DNA of 64,000 nt, from NCBI GenBank assembly GCA_963775505.1, contig CAVZIL010000004.1, forward strand, positions 186,001-250,000. The letters run 5' to 3'. This document shows, in pieces, positions 47,996-58,298 of the stretch. How positions within the stretch are numbered: position 1 is the stretch's first letter; every line of letters begins with the position of its first letter. The position numbers were made by a program, and so were the translations under genes. The notes below the pieces were generated by a model. That model saw only the letters and a program-made list of their open reading frames with translations, ran no database searches and had not been told where the DNA came from. The DNA is from JAIBJN01 sp963775505. Its GTDB lineage: Bacteria; Actinomycetota; Thermoleophilia; Gaiellales; Gaiellaceae.

Positions 47996-48028
47996 CGACG
48001 ATCATCAATATATCGAAGAACGTCGATG
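47993..48028. promoter_or_regulatory. Inverted-repeat operator at the arsR2 start
   Basis: CATCGACG (47993-48000) and CGTCGATG (48021-48028) are exact reverse complements separated by an AT-rich core ATCAATATATCGA. The left arm contains the arsR2 start codon. An AT-rich core between GC arms upstream of a repressor gene is typical of an autoregulatory ArsR operator. Confidence 0.62.
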
Positions 48029-48103
48029 CTTTCAAGCCCGCGTCGAGACCCCCGAACGGCGCTCATGGGATCCGTCGCGCCTTCCGAAACACGACTCAGG
48101 CAC

Positions 48104-50275
48104 ATGGACACGACCACACTTCGCAACCGCCTCGCGCTCCTGCTGGCTCTTGGAGCTCTGGGAGCGGCGCCCGCCCTGCAGGCAGCCGCGAGCGCGCCGC
48201 CCGAGGCCGTGGACGACTCGATCAACACGGCCGAAGGAACGCCCGGCGACACCAACGTCCTCGCCAACGACTTCGACCCTGACGGGGACACGCTCACGAT
48301 CGTCGGCTGGACGGATGCCACCTTCGGCTCGGTCGTCTGCGGGGTGACCGATTGCACGTACACGCCCACCGACCTCGGCTTCTCCGGAACCGACTTCTTC
48401 ATCTACACGATCTCGGACGGGAACGGGGGGACGGACGAGGGGGAGGTGGTCGTGACCGTCTCGCCGACGAACGAGCAGCCCGTCGCCGACGACGACGTGC
48501 TCACGACCGTCGAGGACACGGCCGGGAACGTCGACGTCCTCGACGGGGACACCGATGACGACGGTGATCCGCTCGAGGTCGAGACGCCCAACCCGCCCGC
48601 CGACCACGGCACCGTCTCCTGCTCGACGGATGGGAACTGCACGTACACCCCCGATCCCGACTTCGCCGGCTCGGACGCCTTCACCTACTCGATCAACGAC
48701 GGACAGGGCGGTGTGGACACCGGCGACGTGGCGGTTACCGTGACGCCGGTGAACGACCCTCCGGACGCGGTGGACGACTCGCTGACGACGTCGGAGGACA
48801 CGGTCGGCATCCTCAACGTGCGCACCAACGACACCGACGTCGACGGGGACACGCTGCTCGTCACGACGCCGTCTCCTGCCGCTGCCCACGGCACCGTCTC
48901 CTGCCTGGGAGGCGGTGGGTGCAGCTACACGCCGGATCCCGGCTACAGCGGGGCCGACTCCTTCGAGTACACGATCTCGGACGGCAACGGCGGCACGGAC
49001 ACCGCCACCGTGAGCGTGACCGTCGTCCCGGGGAATACGGCCCCGGTCGCCGACGACGACGACCTGACGACCTCCGAGGACGTTCCCGGCTCGGTCGACG
49101 TGCTGGATGGAGATACGGACGCCGACGGGGACACGCTGACCGTGTCGACGCCCGCGCCGACGGCTGCGCACGGCACGGTCGCCTGCACGGCCGGCGGGAC
49201 GTGCACCTACACGCCGGCGGCGGACTACAGCGGGCCCGACTCGTTCGAGTACACGGTCGCGGACGGGCGGGGGAAGTTCGACACGGGTCTCGTGACCGTC
49301 ACCGTCACGTCGGCCAACGACTCGCCGGTCGCCGTCGACGACTCCCTCACGTCCGCCGAGGACGCGCAGGGCCAGGTCGACGTCCTCGTCAACGACACCG
49401 ACCCGGACGGCGGCGCCCTCTCGGTCACCGGCTCGACGAACGGCGCGCACGGGGCCGTGTCGTGCCTGCCGGCGGGGACGTGCACCTATGTGCCGGCCGC
49501 GAACTACGCCGGGCCGGACACGTTCACCTACACCGTCTCCGACGGAGCCGGGGGCACGGACACCGGCACCGTCTCGGTCTCCGTGACCGCGGAGAACGAC
49601 GCGCCGGTCGCGGACGACGACGCCCTGACGACCCAGATGGGCGTGCCGGGAGACGTCAACGTGCTCGCAGGTGACGTCGACGTCGACGGAGACTCGCTCG
49701 CGATCGACGCCGGCGCCTGGAGCGACCCGGCTCACGGCTCCGTCGGCTGCAACGAGACGACGGGCGCCTGCACGTACACGCCGGACCCGGGCTACGTCGG
49801 TGCGGACAGCTTCACGTACACGGTCACCGACGGGCAGGTCACCGACGAGGGCCTGGTCTCGATCACCGTGGAGGAGCTCAACGCCTTCCCGAGCTGCGCG
49901 GGCGTCAAGCCCTCGAAGAAGAAGCTCTGGCCGGCGGAGCACCAGCTCGTCACGATCAAGCTCTCGGGGGCGACCGATGCCGACGGCGACCCGCTCGCCT
50001 TCGCGATCACCGCGGTCACCCAGGACGAGAAGATCAAGAAGGTCGCGGGCAAGGGCGACAGGAAGCCCGATGCAAAGCGCGTGTCGGGGGAGCCCGAGCA
50101 GGTGAAGCTGAGAGCCGAGCGCGACAAGAAGGCGAACGGGCGCGTGTACCGCATCGCGTACCGGGTCTCCGACGGGCGCGGTGGAACGTGCACCGGCGTC
50201 GAGAAGGTCGGCGTTCCCCTGAAGCGGCACAAGGCCGCCGACGAGAACGCCAAGTCGTTCAACTCGTTCGGCTAG
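48104..50275 (+). CDS. Secreted cadherin-like tandem repeat protein
   Basis: A 723-residue exported protein. After a signal peptide (LALLLALGALGAAPALQAAA) come six repeats of ~92 residues, each with DDSLTTSEDTxGxxDVL, DxDGDTLTV, AHGTVSC...CTYTP and GxDSFTYTVSDGxGGTDTG. The Asp-rich DxD-x-DGD sites are calcium-binding motifs of cadherin-like/VCBS-type Ig folds, and every repeat adds a Cys pair bridging strands. The C-terminus (KPSKKKLWPAEHQLVTIKLS) begins an extra domain and the tail is Lys-rich. It probably forms a rod on the cell surface or is released; no LPXTG anchor is seen. Confidence 0.88.
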   Translation: MDTTTLRNRLALLLALGALGAAPALQAAASAPPEAVDDSINTAEGTPGDTNVLANDFDPDGDTLTIVGWTDATFGSVVCGVTDCTYTPTDLGFSGTDFFIYTISDGNGGTDEGEVVVTVSPTNEQPVADDDVLTTVEDTAGNVDVLDGDTDDDGDPLEVETPNPPADHGTVSCSTDGNCTYTPDPDFAGSDAFTYSINDGQGGVDTGDVAVTVTPVNDPPDAVDDSLTTSEDTVGILNVRTNDTDVDGDTLLVTTPSPAAAHGTVSCLGGGGCSYTPDPGYSGADSFEYTISDGNGGTDTATVSVTVVPGNTAPVADDDDLTTSEDVPGSVDVLDGDTDADGDTLTVSTPAPTAAHGTVACTAGGTCTYTPAADYSGPDSFEYTVADGRGKFDTGLVTVTVTSANDSPVAVDDSLTSAEDAQGQVDVLVNDTDPDGGALSVTGSTNGAHGAVSCLPAGTCTYVPAANYAGPDTFTYTVSDGAGGTDTGTVSVSVTAENDAPVADDDALTTQMGVPGDVNVLAGDVDVDGDSLAIDAGAWSDPAHGSVGCNETTGACTYTPDPGYVGADSFTYTVTDGQVTDEGLVSITVEELNAFPSCAGVKPSKKKLWPAEHQLVTIKLSGATDADGDPLAFAITAVTQDEKIKKVAGKGDRKPDAKRVSGEPEQVKLRAERDKKANGRVYRIAYRVSDGRGGTCTGVEKVGVPLKRHKAADENAKSFNSFG

Positions 50276-50276
50276 C

Positions 50277-50299
50277 ACCACCCGGCCGAAAGCCGGTGG
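50277..50299. terminator. Hairpin after the repeat protein gene
   Basis: CCACCCGGCC-GAAA-GCCGGTGG forms a GC stem with one bulged C and a GAAA tetraloop, three bases beyond the TAG. No T-run follows. It separates the repeat protein from the hydrolase. Confidence 0.55.
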
Positions 50300-50331
50300 C
50301 TCACTCGCGCGCGTCGCCCTATAGTCGGGCG

Positions 50332-52191
50332 ATGGTCGCTCTGGCTCCACCCCCGCCGCCTCCGATCGTGGTCGCCTGCCCCGCCGAGGCGCGACAGCTC
50401 CACCGAGCGGCGAAATGCGGCTACGTCCGCGTGCCGCTCGATCGAACGAAGCCGAACGGCGAGACGATCCGCGTCTACTTCGAGCGCTACCCCCGGCGGA
50501 ACAGAGAGCTGCCGCGGATCTCGACCGTCGTCTCGCTCGAGGGCGGGCCCGGCTACGCCGTGACCCCGGGCCGCTCGGACCGCGTCGACCTCTGGCGCCC
50601 CGTCTCGGGCCGGCGAGACCTCGTGCTGTTCGACCTGCGGGGGACCGGCCGGAGCTCGGCGCTCGGCTGCATGGCGTTCTCGCGGCCCATTCGCAACTAC
50701 GCCGCGCGGGCCGCCCGCTGCGCGGCGCAGCTCGGCTCCGAACGTGACCTCTACTCCACCTCGCAAGCGGTGCAGGATCTCGAAGCCGTTCTCCGGGCCC
50801 TGCATGCCGGCAAGATCGATCTCTACGGGGACTCGTACGGCACCTACGCGGCGCAGGCGTACGCGCTGCGCTACCCGCAGCGCCTTCGGTCGCTCGTGCT
50901 CGACGCCGCTTACCCGCTGCCGGGAACGGACCCGGCCTGGGCCGATCTGGTGGAGGCGATCCGGATCGGCCTGGGGCTCTCCTGCTCGCGCTCGGTGACC
51001 TGCCCGACGCGGGATCCGGTCAAGCTCGTGACCCGTTTCGCCGAACGCGTCCGCGAGGAGCCGATCCTCGGCACGGCCCGCGACGGCGACGGGACGCGCA
51101 CCCGCGTCCGCCTCGACGAGGACGCCTTCGTGCAGGTCGTCTCCTCGAGTTACTGGTATCCGGCGCTCTGGCGGGACCTGCCGGCCGCGATCCAGGCCGC
51201 AAACCGGGAGGATCCGGCCGCGATCCTTCGACTCGCCGCCGAGACCGTCACGCTCGTCGGTCCCCCGGAAACCCCGCGGACGTGGTCCGAGGCTCTCTAT
51301 CTCTCGGTCATCTGCCACGACTACCCGCAGCTCTGGGACCCGGCGACGCCGCTGGGCGCCCGGCGTTCCGAGGCGGAGAGCCGGATTGCCGCGTACCCGG
51401 CCGGCACGTTCACGCCCTTCAGCCCCGCAGCGTGGACGGGCACCGACTACGAAGGCGCCCTCGCCTGTCTCCGCTGGCCCTCGCCGGCCCGGCCGGATCC
51501 GCCCGACCCGCCCGGAGCCGTGTATCCGGACGTGCCGACGCTCGTCCTGAACGGCGACCTCGACACGATCACCGCCTCGTCGGGCGCGCGCGAGGTCGCG
51601 CGGCGCTTCCCCGGCTCGACCTTCGTCGAGGTCGCGAACTCGGTGCACGTGACCGCGCTCGCCGACTGGGACCTCTGCGCGTCGCGGATCTACGCCCGCT
51701 TCGTCCGGAACCTGACTCCGGGGGACACCTCCTGCGCCGCGGAGGTCGGTGAGTGGAACGTCGTCCCGAAGTTCTCGCGGTCGGTGGCGGACGTGAACGC
51801 GGCGCGTCGGGCACCCGGTGACGAGTCCACGAAGGACGACCGCCGCCTGGCCGCGGCAGCCGCCCTCACCGCGGCGGACGTGATCTCACGCTGGATGGTG
51901 AACTACGACGGCACGGGCGTGGGCCTCAGGGGCGGACGCTGGTGGTACGCGGGCTATCCCGACGTGCGCTTCCGGCTCGTGAACGTTCGGCTGGTCCCGG
52001 GCGTCCGGGTGAGCGGAACGGTCCGCTGGGCCTATGAGGGCGGCGCCTCCTCGGCGAGCGTCGACGTTCGGGGCGCCAACGGCGCGACGGGCACGCTCAG
52101 GATCGCCTGGCTCAAGCGCCCGCAGGCGACCGCGACGCTCGAGGGCGCGGTCGACGGGCGGCCGCTGCGGGCCACCATGCCCGCGCCGTAG
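50332..52191 (+). CDS. S33-type alpha/beta hydrolase (SlpE/tripeptidyl peptidase-like)
   Basis: A 619-residue hydrolase of the S33 family. Substrate binding begins GYVRVPLDRTKPNGETIRVY, the oxyanion region is EGGPGYAVTP, the nucleophile elbow GDSYGTYAAQAYAL carries Ser, and the late VLNGDLDTITASSGARE and NSVHVTALAD supply Asp and His. The segment YLSVICHDYP (with CxD) is typical of the cap domain in SlpD/E proteases. The last ~95 residues form an extra beta-rich domain. A Pro run near the N-terminus but no clear signal peptide. Likely an exopeptidase or proline-type peptidase; substrate unknown. Confidence 0.85.
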   Translation: MVALAPPPPPPIVVACPAEARQLHRAAKCGYVRVPLDRTKPNGETIRVYFERYPRRNRELPRISTVVSLEGGPGYAVTPGRSDRVDLWRPVSGRRDLVLFDLRGTGRSSALGCMAFSRPIRNYAARAARCAAQLGSERDLYSTSQAVQDLEAVLRALHAGKIDLYGDSYGTYAAQAYALRYPQRLRSLVLDAAYPLPGTDPAWADLVEAIRIGLGLSCSRSVTCPTRDPVKLVTRFAERVREEPILGTARDGDGTRTRVRLDEDAFVQVVSSSYWYPALWRDLPAAIQAANREDPAAILRLAAETVTLVGPPETPRTWSEALYLSVICHDYPQLWDPATPLGARRSEAESRIAAYPAGTFTPFSPAAWTGTDYEGALACLRWPSPARPDPPDPPGAVYPDVPTLVLNGDLDTITASSGAREVARRFPGSTFVEVANSVHVTALADWDLCASRIYARFVRNLTPGDTSCAAEVGEWNVVPKFSRSVADVNAARRAPGDESTKDDRRLAAAAALTAADVISRWMVNYDGTGVGLRGGRWWYAGYPDVRFRLVNVRLVPGVRVSGTVRWAYEGGASSASVDVRGANGATGTLRIAWLKRPQATATLEGAVDGRPLRATMPAP

Positions 52192-52200
52192 GCTTCCAGC

Positions 52201-52521
52201 ATGCTGCTGATTACCGGCCTCGTGCTCCTCTTCGTGCTGCCGACGCCGTGGAACGTGCTCGCCCTGCTCGTCGGCCTCGTGCTCTGGTTGGGAGAGGTGT
52301 TCGCTATCTGGCGGCTCGTGCGCCGAAAGCAGGTGCAGGCCGGGGCCGAGACCCTCGTCGGGCGCACGGCGACCGTGATCGTGGCCTGCCGACCGCTGGG
52401 CCAGGTGCGCCTGTCCGGCGAGTCCGAGATCTGGCGCGCGCGCTGCGCCGAAGGCGCCGAGCAGGGCGAGACCGTGCGCGTCGTCGGGCTGGACGAGCTC
52501 ACGCTGATCGTCGAGCGCTGA
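52201..52521 (+). CDS. NfeD-like membrane protein
   Basis: A 106-residue protein with two hydrophobic segments (LLITGLVLLFVLPTPWNVLA, LLVGLVLWLGEVFAIW) and a C-terminal OB-fold domain resembling NfeD (LVGRTATVIVACRPLGQVRL ... GETVRVVGLDELTLIVER). NfeD proteins partner with SPFH/stomatin proteins in membrane quality control, but no such gene is adjacent. The stop abuts the convergent GAP gene. Confidence 0.78.
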   Translation: MLLITGLVLLFVLPTPWNVLALLVGLVLWLGEVFAIWRLVRRKQVQAGAETLVGRTATVIVACRPLGQVRLSGESEIWRARCAEGAEQGETVRVVGLDELTLIVER

Positions 52522-53199
52522 TCAGCTCGAGAAGCCGCTGATCGCGTCGCCGATCAGCTTCGCGCCGATCAGCACGAGGATCACGACCATGATCACGGTG
52601 TTGTTGCGGGCCATCCAGCCCTGGATCCCGTCGAGCAGCGCGCGGGAGCGGTCGCCCATTGCCAGGGCGATCACGACGGGGACGGCCACCCCGAGGCAGC
52701 CGATCAGCACGAAGACGGCGAGCGCAACGGCCTGCTCGCCGGCCGGGATGCCCGTCCGCGCGATCGCCGTGGCGCCGGCCACGGTCAGGATCAGATTCTT
52801 GGGATTGAGCGCCGTGAGCACGACGCCTGCGCCCAACGCCTTCGGCGGGCCGAAGCCGTCCAGGGCGCTCATCCACTTCGGCCTCGGAGCCTCCTCGCCG
52901 CCCCGCGGGCGACGACGCCACTGCTTGAGCGCGACGAGCAGGAGCAGGATGCCGAGCAGGAGCTCGAGGACGGAGACCCACGTGGCCGGAGCCCCGTCCG
53001 TGCTCGCCGAGGCTCCCGCGGCGACGACGAGCACGATCGTGCCGACTACGGCTGCGCCGAGGGCACAGCCGAGCACGAACGCCGGGCCGTTCACACGCCC
53101 GCGCGGCGTCCCGAGGAGCAGCACCGAGGCGATGATCGGGAACGGGCTGATGGCAACCCCGACGGCCGCCGGGAGCATCTGGCCGATCGCCTCGCCCAT
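52522..53199 (-). CDS. GAP-family (Sap/LysE-like) membrane protein
   Basis: A 225-residue, six-helix protein of the GAP family. The N-terminus AVGVAISPFPIIASVLLLGT and LNPKNLILTVAGATAIART are the repeated half-motifs (P-x-P and NPKN). Mycobacterial Sap proteins of this family handle surface lipid export, and others resemble small-molecule efflux carriers; the substrate is not known here. It is 6 bases downstream of the CLC gene, so likely one transcript. Confidence 0.82.
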   Translation of the reverse strand: MGEAIGQMLPAAVGVAISPFPIIASVLLLGTPRGRVNGPAFVLGCALGAAVVGTIVLVVAAGASASTDGAPATWVSVLELLLGILLLLVALKQWRRRPRGGEEAPRPKWMSALDGFGPPKALGAGVVLTALNPKNLILTVAGATAIARTGIPAGEQAVALAVFVLIGCLGVAVPVVIALAMGDRSRALLDGIQGWMARNNTVIMVVILVLIGAKLIGDAISGFSS

Positions 53200-53205
53200 G
53201 CGGGC

Positions 53206-54495
53206 CTATTCGGCGGGCCGGCGCCGTGGTGCCCGCTCGAGCGCCGTCACCGTGACCCAGGCGGCGACGCCGGCGAGGATTGCCGCGGGAACGGCGTCTG
53301 CGCCGGCCGAGCCGACAAGGAGCGAGCCGATGACGATGGACGCGAAGAGAAGTCTCGTGGCCGCGGCGCTGCCCGCCGCCGTCCCGGCCGCGACGGCAAG
53401 CGTGGGCGAGACGTCGAAGGCGATGACGGCGAACATGATGACGCCGATGCCGAGGAAGATCGCCGGGAAGACCTGGCCACCCCGGAAGCCGCACCCGAGG
53501 CAGATCGCGTAGGCAAGGAGCTTGGCGGCGAGGACGACGGCGAGCGCGCCGGCCGAGGTCTCCGCGACGAGGCCCGGGATCGACGCCTGGCCCGAGAAGA
53601 GGACGTCCTGGGAGTCCGACCCGAGCGCGTCGGCGACCACCGCGATCAGTCCGATCGCCAGGCCGCCGGCCAGGAGCAGTTTCCCCATCCCCGCGCGCCC
53701 TTCTGCTTCGGCCACCCGGCGGGCGAGCACGAAGCTCGCCTTGACGACCAGCGCGATCAGCACGCCCGCGACGACGGCCACGAGCAGGTCGCCGAGGTGC
53801 ACCTCCTCGTAGGGCGGCAGCCCGGGGACGGAGAGCGTCGTCTCCTCAAGGCCGCCCCAGTTGCCGAAGCCCGTGAAGATGAGGTAGCCGATCGCTGCCG
53901 CGACGAGGCCGGGAATGAGGAGCGGGATCAGGAGCTTCCCCAGCCCGAGGCCGGCCTCGATCAGCAGGATCCCCGCGGAGATGGGGCCGCCGAAGAGCGC
54001 CGAGATCGCGGCGAACGCGCCGGCCATCGCCAGGATCTTGTGGTGAGCAGGGTCGACGTCGACGAAATGCGTGACCGCCAGGCCGACCGCCGACCCGAGC
54101 GCGATCAGCGGGGCCTCCGGGCCGAGCACCGCGCCGAAGGCCAGCGAGCCGATGGCCGCCAGGGCCACGCCGGGCATGTAGGCGACGGGCGTCGGCGAGG
54201 AGGCGCCGAAGCCGTCCAGTGGGCGGTGGCCGCCGTCCCCGGGCAGTAGACGCCGCGCGGCGAGGACGAGCGCGGCCCCGGCCACCGGGAGGAGGACGAC
54301 GAGGAACCACGGCGGCGAGTCGTAGCCGAGCGCGTCGGGCAGGTCGTGCCAGAGCCAGTTCTCGAGCTCGTGGATCAGCGCGAGGAAGACCGCCGCGAGG
54401 AGGGCGGCCGGAATGCCGATGAGCGCGCCGAGCCCGATCAGCTTGAGGTACTGGGGGCCGCTGATGGACGGTTGCTGCTCGGCTGCCTCGGCCAC
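53206..54495 (-). CDS. CLC-family chloride channel/transporter
   Basis: A 429-residue CLC protein. The selectivity filter segments are FGAVLGPEAPLIALGSAVGL (with the gating Glu position in GPEAP), and CGFRGGQVFPAIFLGIG (canonical G-x-F-x-P, here G-Q-V-F-P). The first signature GSGIP reads as SPTPVAYMP, which is variant. About ten helices span the chain. It could be a Cl-/H+ antiporter or channel; without the 'internal' Glu position clearly aligned I cannot decide. GTG 54493-54495. Confidence 0.87.
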   Translation of the reverse strand: MAEAAEQQPSISGPQYLKLIGLGALIGIPAALLAAVFLALIHELENWLWHDLPDALGYDSPPWFLVVLLPVAGAALVLAARRLLPGDGGHRPLDGFGASSPTPVAYMPGVALAAIGSLAFGAVLGPEAPLIALGSAVGLAVTHFVDVDPAHHKILAMAGAFAAISALFGGPISAGILLIEAGLGLGKLLIPLLIPGLVAAAIGYLIFTGFGNWGGLEETTLSVPGLPPYEEVHLGDLLVAVVAGVLIALVVKASFVLARRVAEAEGRAGMGKLLLAGGLAIGLIAVVADALGSDSQDVLFSGQASIPGLVAETSAGALAVVLAAKLLAYAICLGCGFRGGQVFPAIFLGIGVIMFAVIAFDVSPTLAVAAGTAAGSAAATRLLFASIVIGSLLVGSAGADAVPAAILAGVAAWVTVTALERAPRRRPAE

Positions 54496-54595
54496 GCGCG
54501 GGACGCTACACCGGCCGGCGGTTGACTGTTCCTAGGCGCCGCTCGGTCGGCTCCTGCCATAGATACCGGACACCCCACGTCACCCGGAGGCCGCC

Positions 54596-56949
54596 ATGAC
54601 CAAGCTGTTCAAGGGCGTCGTCAACCTCGACATCCGCGACTCGACGCCCGACTGGGAGCCGTTCCTGCAGCCGCAGGCGCCCGACGGCGCTCCCAACGTC
54701 CTCATGATCGTGTGGGACGACGTCGGCTACGGCGCCATGGACGTGTTCGGCGGGCCGATCGAGACGCCGACCATGAGGCGGCTCGCCGACGCCGGGATCC
54801 GCTACTCGAACTTCCACACGACGGCGCTCTGCTCGCCGACGCGGTCGAGCCTCCTGAACGGCCGGAACGCGACCTCGAACAACATGGCGTGCATCACCGA
54901 GGCGTCGGCCGGGTTCCCCGGGTTCTCGGCCCGCATCCCGTTCGAGAACGGGACGATCGCCGAGGTGCTGAACGAGCGCGGCTGGAACACGTACGCGATC
55001 GGCAAGTGGCACCTCACGCCCGGCGAGGAGACGGACATGTCCTCCTGGAAGGGGCGCTGGCCACTCGGTCGCGGCTTCGAGCGCTTCTACGGCTTCCTCG
55101 GCGGGGAGACGAACCAGTGGTATCCGGACCTCGTCGAGGACAACCATCCGATCGAGCAACCGGCGCAGCCCGAGGATGGCTACCACCTTTCGGCGGATCT
55201 CGCCGACAAGGCGATCCGCTACGTCCGCGACGCGAAGGCGGTCAATCCCGACAAGCCCTGGTATATGTACTTCTGCCCGGGCTGCGCGCACGCGCCGCAC
55301 CACGTCTTCAAGGAGTGGTCCGACAGGTACGAGGGGCGGTTCGACGAGGGCTACGAGGCGATCCGCGAGGGGATCCTCGCCCGGCAGAAGGAGCTCGGCC
55401 TCCTGCCGGAGGACGTCCGGCTCTCGCCGATCAACCCGCACGGGGAGCCCGACGGCGTCACTGGGCCCGACGGGCAGCCGTGGCCGCAGCTCGACTTCGT
55501 GCGCCCGTGGGGCTCGCTCTCCGACGACGAGAAGCGCCTGTTCGCCCGCATGGCCGAGGTCTACGCCGGCTTCGTCTCCTATACCGACCACGAGATCGGC
55601 CGCTTCCTCGACTACCTCGAGGACTCGGGGCAGCTGGAGAACACGATCGTCGTGGTCGTCTCCGACAACGGCTCGAGCGGCGAGGGCGGCCCGAACGGCT
55701 CCTTCAACGAGAACAAGTTCTTCAACAACATCCCCGACTCGGTCGAGGAGAACCTGAAGCGCATCGACGAGCTCGGCGGGCCGCAGTCCTACAACCACTA
55801 CAACACCGGCTGGGCCTGGGCCTTCGACACGCCCTTCCCGTACTGGAAGCGCTTCGCCGGCTACGAGGGCGGGACGGCCGACATCTGCCTCGTCTCGTGG
55901 CCGGCGGGGATCGAGGCGCGCGGCGAGTCGCGCGGCCAGTACGTGCACGCCGTCGACCTCGTGCCCACGCTCTACGACCTGCTCGACGTCGAGCCGCCGG
56001 CCGTCCTCAAGGGGTATACGCAGGCGCCGATCGAGGGCGAGAGCTTCGCCGCCAGCTTCGCGAACGCCGACGCGCCCGGGCGCGAGACGCAGTTCTACTC
56101 GATGCTCGGCATGCGGGCCGTCTACCACCAGGGGTGGCTCGCGAACACGCTGCATCCGCCCCTCTCGGGCTGGGGCAGCTTCGACAAGGACGTGTGGGAG
56201 CTGTACAACCTGGCCGAGGACCGGGCGCAGACGCGGAACGTCGCCGCCGAGCACCCGGAGCGGCTCGAGGAGCTGAAGGAGCTTGGTCCTACTACGCCGG
56301 GGTGTACAAGGGCATGCCGCTGGACGACCGCTCGGCGCTCGAGATCATCAGCACGCCTCGGCCCCAGCCGACCGAGCCGCGCGAGCGCTACGTCTACTAC
56401 CCGCACACGGCCGACGTGCCGGAGTCGACGGCGGTCAACGTTCGGCGTCGCTCGTACACGATCGCCGCCGGTGCGACGCTCGACTCGACGGAGGTGGAGG
56501 GCGTCCTCTTCGCCCACGGAGGCGTCGCCGGCGGCCACTCGCTCTACCTCCAGGGCGGCCGGCTGCACTACGTCTACAACTGGCTGGGCGAGAGGATTCA
56601 GAAGGTCAGCTCGGACGTCGAGGTCGAGCCGGGCAAGCACGTCTTCACCGCCGAGTTCCAGAAGACCGGCGAGGACGAGGCGACCGGAAGCGCCGTCGGC
56701 ACACTCACGCTCTACGTCGACGACGCGGAGGTGGGCTCGGCGGCCGACGTCATGACCCAGCCGGGCTTCTTCGCGCTCACCGGCGACGGGCTGTGCATCG
56801 GGCGCGACAGCGCCTCGCCCGTCTCAGCCGACTACGCGGCGCCGTTCCCGTTCACCGGCGGCGAGATCGACCGGGTCGTCGTCGACGTCTCCGGCGACCA
56901 CTACGTCGACCACGAGAAGGAGGTGCTCGCCTACCTCGCGCGCGACTGA
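54596..56949 (+). pseudogene. Arylsulfatase with C-terminal LamG-like domain, frameshifted
   Basis: A ~784-residue sulfatase if one missing base is restored. The catalytic site LCSPTRSSLLNGR (C-x-P-x-R, Cys to formylglycine) is at residues ~83-95, with DDVGYG for metal, GKWHLTPGE and VVVSDNGSSGEGG for the active-site pocket. At 56282-56284 the frame slips; the correct continuation is YYAGVYKGMPLDDRS ... HYVDHEKEVLAYLARD in another frame and carries a LamG-like beta-sandwich (GGRLHYVYNWLGERIQKVSS). The frameshift removes that C-terminal domain. Whether this is an assembly error or decay is unresolved; see the neighbours. Confidence 0.82.
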
Positions 56950-56989
56950 GCCGCCGCCGCAGGGCGACCTCTGCCATAGTCTCCCGCGA

Positions 56990-57277
56990 ATGTGCTGCCT
57001 CGTTCTCACTGCGGGTCTCATCGGCCCGCGTATCGCGCTCCTCCTCTGGTGGATATTCGGGGACCGCGTCGAGCTCGCGTTCGACTCGTGGATCTGGCCG
57101 CTGCTCGGCCTTCTCTTACTCCCCTGGACGACCCTTGCGTACCTGCTCGTCTGGTCGCCGGTCCTCGGCGTCGACGGAGCAGAATGGATCGTCGTCGCCC
57201 TCGGGTTCCTGCTCGACGTGCTGACGTATTCGGGTCGAGCCGCACGCGCGCGCTACGGGACCTCGCAGGGCTACTAA
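56990..57277 (+). CDS. Small membrane protein of unknown function
   Basis: A 95-residue protein with three hydrophobic segments (LTAGLIGPRIALLLWWIF, IWPLLGLLLLPWTTLAYLLV, EWIVVALGFLLDVLTYSG). The loop WSPVLGVDGAEWIV is conserved-looking, but I do not recognise the family. It is intact and lies between the two broken sulfatase-system genes. Confidence 0.65.
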   Translation: MCCLVLTAGLIGPRIALLLWWIFGDRVELAFDSWIWPLLGLLLLPWTTLAYLLVWSPVLGVDGAEWIVVALGFLLDVLTYSGRAARARYGTSQGY

Positions 57278-57319
57278 GCCGGAGACGGGTTGGTGGGCCG
57301 TCCCACAGGCGCGACCGAC

Positions 57320-58298
57320 GTGACTCGGGACGGCTCCGGCGAGGTGGCGCGGGGCTCTCGGATGCGGTGGGTCCCCGGCGGAGCGTTCGCGATGGGCTCC
57401 GGAGGACTTCTATCCGGAGGAGCGGCCCGTGCACCGCGTCTCAGTGGACGGCTTCTGGATGGACGAGAAGCCCGTGACGGCGGCCGAGTTCCGGCGCTTC
57501 GTCCGCGAGACGAAGTACGTCACGGTGGCGGAGCGGCCGCTCGACCCCGAGCAGTACCCGGACGCCGACCCCGACCTGCTCGTGCCCGGTTCGCTCGTCT
57601 TCCGCAAGTCGGCCGGGCCCGTGGACCTCGGCGATTACCGCAACTGGTGGGAGTACCTGCCGGGCGCGTATTGGAAGCGTCCGGGGGGCAAGGGAACGAC
57701 GGTCAGCGGCCGCGACCGTCACCCGGTCGTCCACGTTGCGTACGAGGACGCGGAGGCGTACGCGACGTGGGCCGGCAAGGAGCTCCCGACCGAGGCCGAG
57801 TGGGAGTACGCCGCGAGGGGCGGCCTCGACGGCGCCGTCTTCGCCTGGGGCGACGAGCACTTCCCGGACGGGAAGGCGATGGCGAACACGTGGCAGGGCG
57901 AGTTCCCCTGGCAGAACCTGAAGCATGACGGCCACGAGGGCACCTCGCCGGTCGGGAGCTTCCCGCCGAACGGCTACGGGCTCTACGACATGACCGGGAA
58001 CGTCTGGGAGTGGACGTCGGACTGGTACGTCCCGCGTCATCCGGACGAGGTCGCGAGCCCCTGCTGCGTCCCCGAGAACCCGCGGGTGACCTCGCCCGAG
58101 GAGAGCTACAACCCGGGTCAGCCGGGCGAGCACATCCCGCGCCGTGTGATCAAGGGCGGCTCGCACCTGTGCGCGCCCAACTACTGCCTCCGTTACCGGC
58201 CGGCCGCGCGGCAGCCGCAGATGATCGACACCTCGATGGCGCATCTCGGCTTCCGCTGCATCGTCCGCCCGAACGGGAACGCGAAAGGAGCCGATTGA
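57320..58298 (+). pseudogene. Formylglycine-generating enzyme (FGE), frameshifted at the N-terminus
   Basis: A ~325-residue SUMF1-type oxidase that turns the sulfatase active-site Cys into formylglycine. Most of the domain is in one frame from 57429: VHRVSVDGFWMDEKPVTAAE, LPTEAEWEYAARGG and the active-site pair in GGSHLCAPNYCLRYRPAAR, where both Cys of C-x4-C are present. The N-terminal strand MRWVPGGAFAMGS sits in the preceding frame and is joined to DFYPEERPVHRV by one extra G at 57401-57402. Without correction the N-terminus is lost. The start at GTG 57320 is tentative. Confidence 0.82.

Noticed and set aside
50188..50331. Long plus-strand ORF starting inside the cadherin-like gene
   Set aside because: Residues before MVALAPPPPP are out-of-frame shadow of the upstream gene; ATG 50332 is used.
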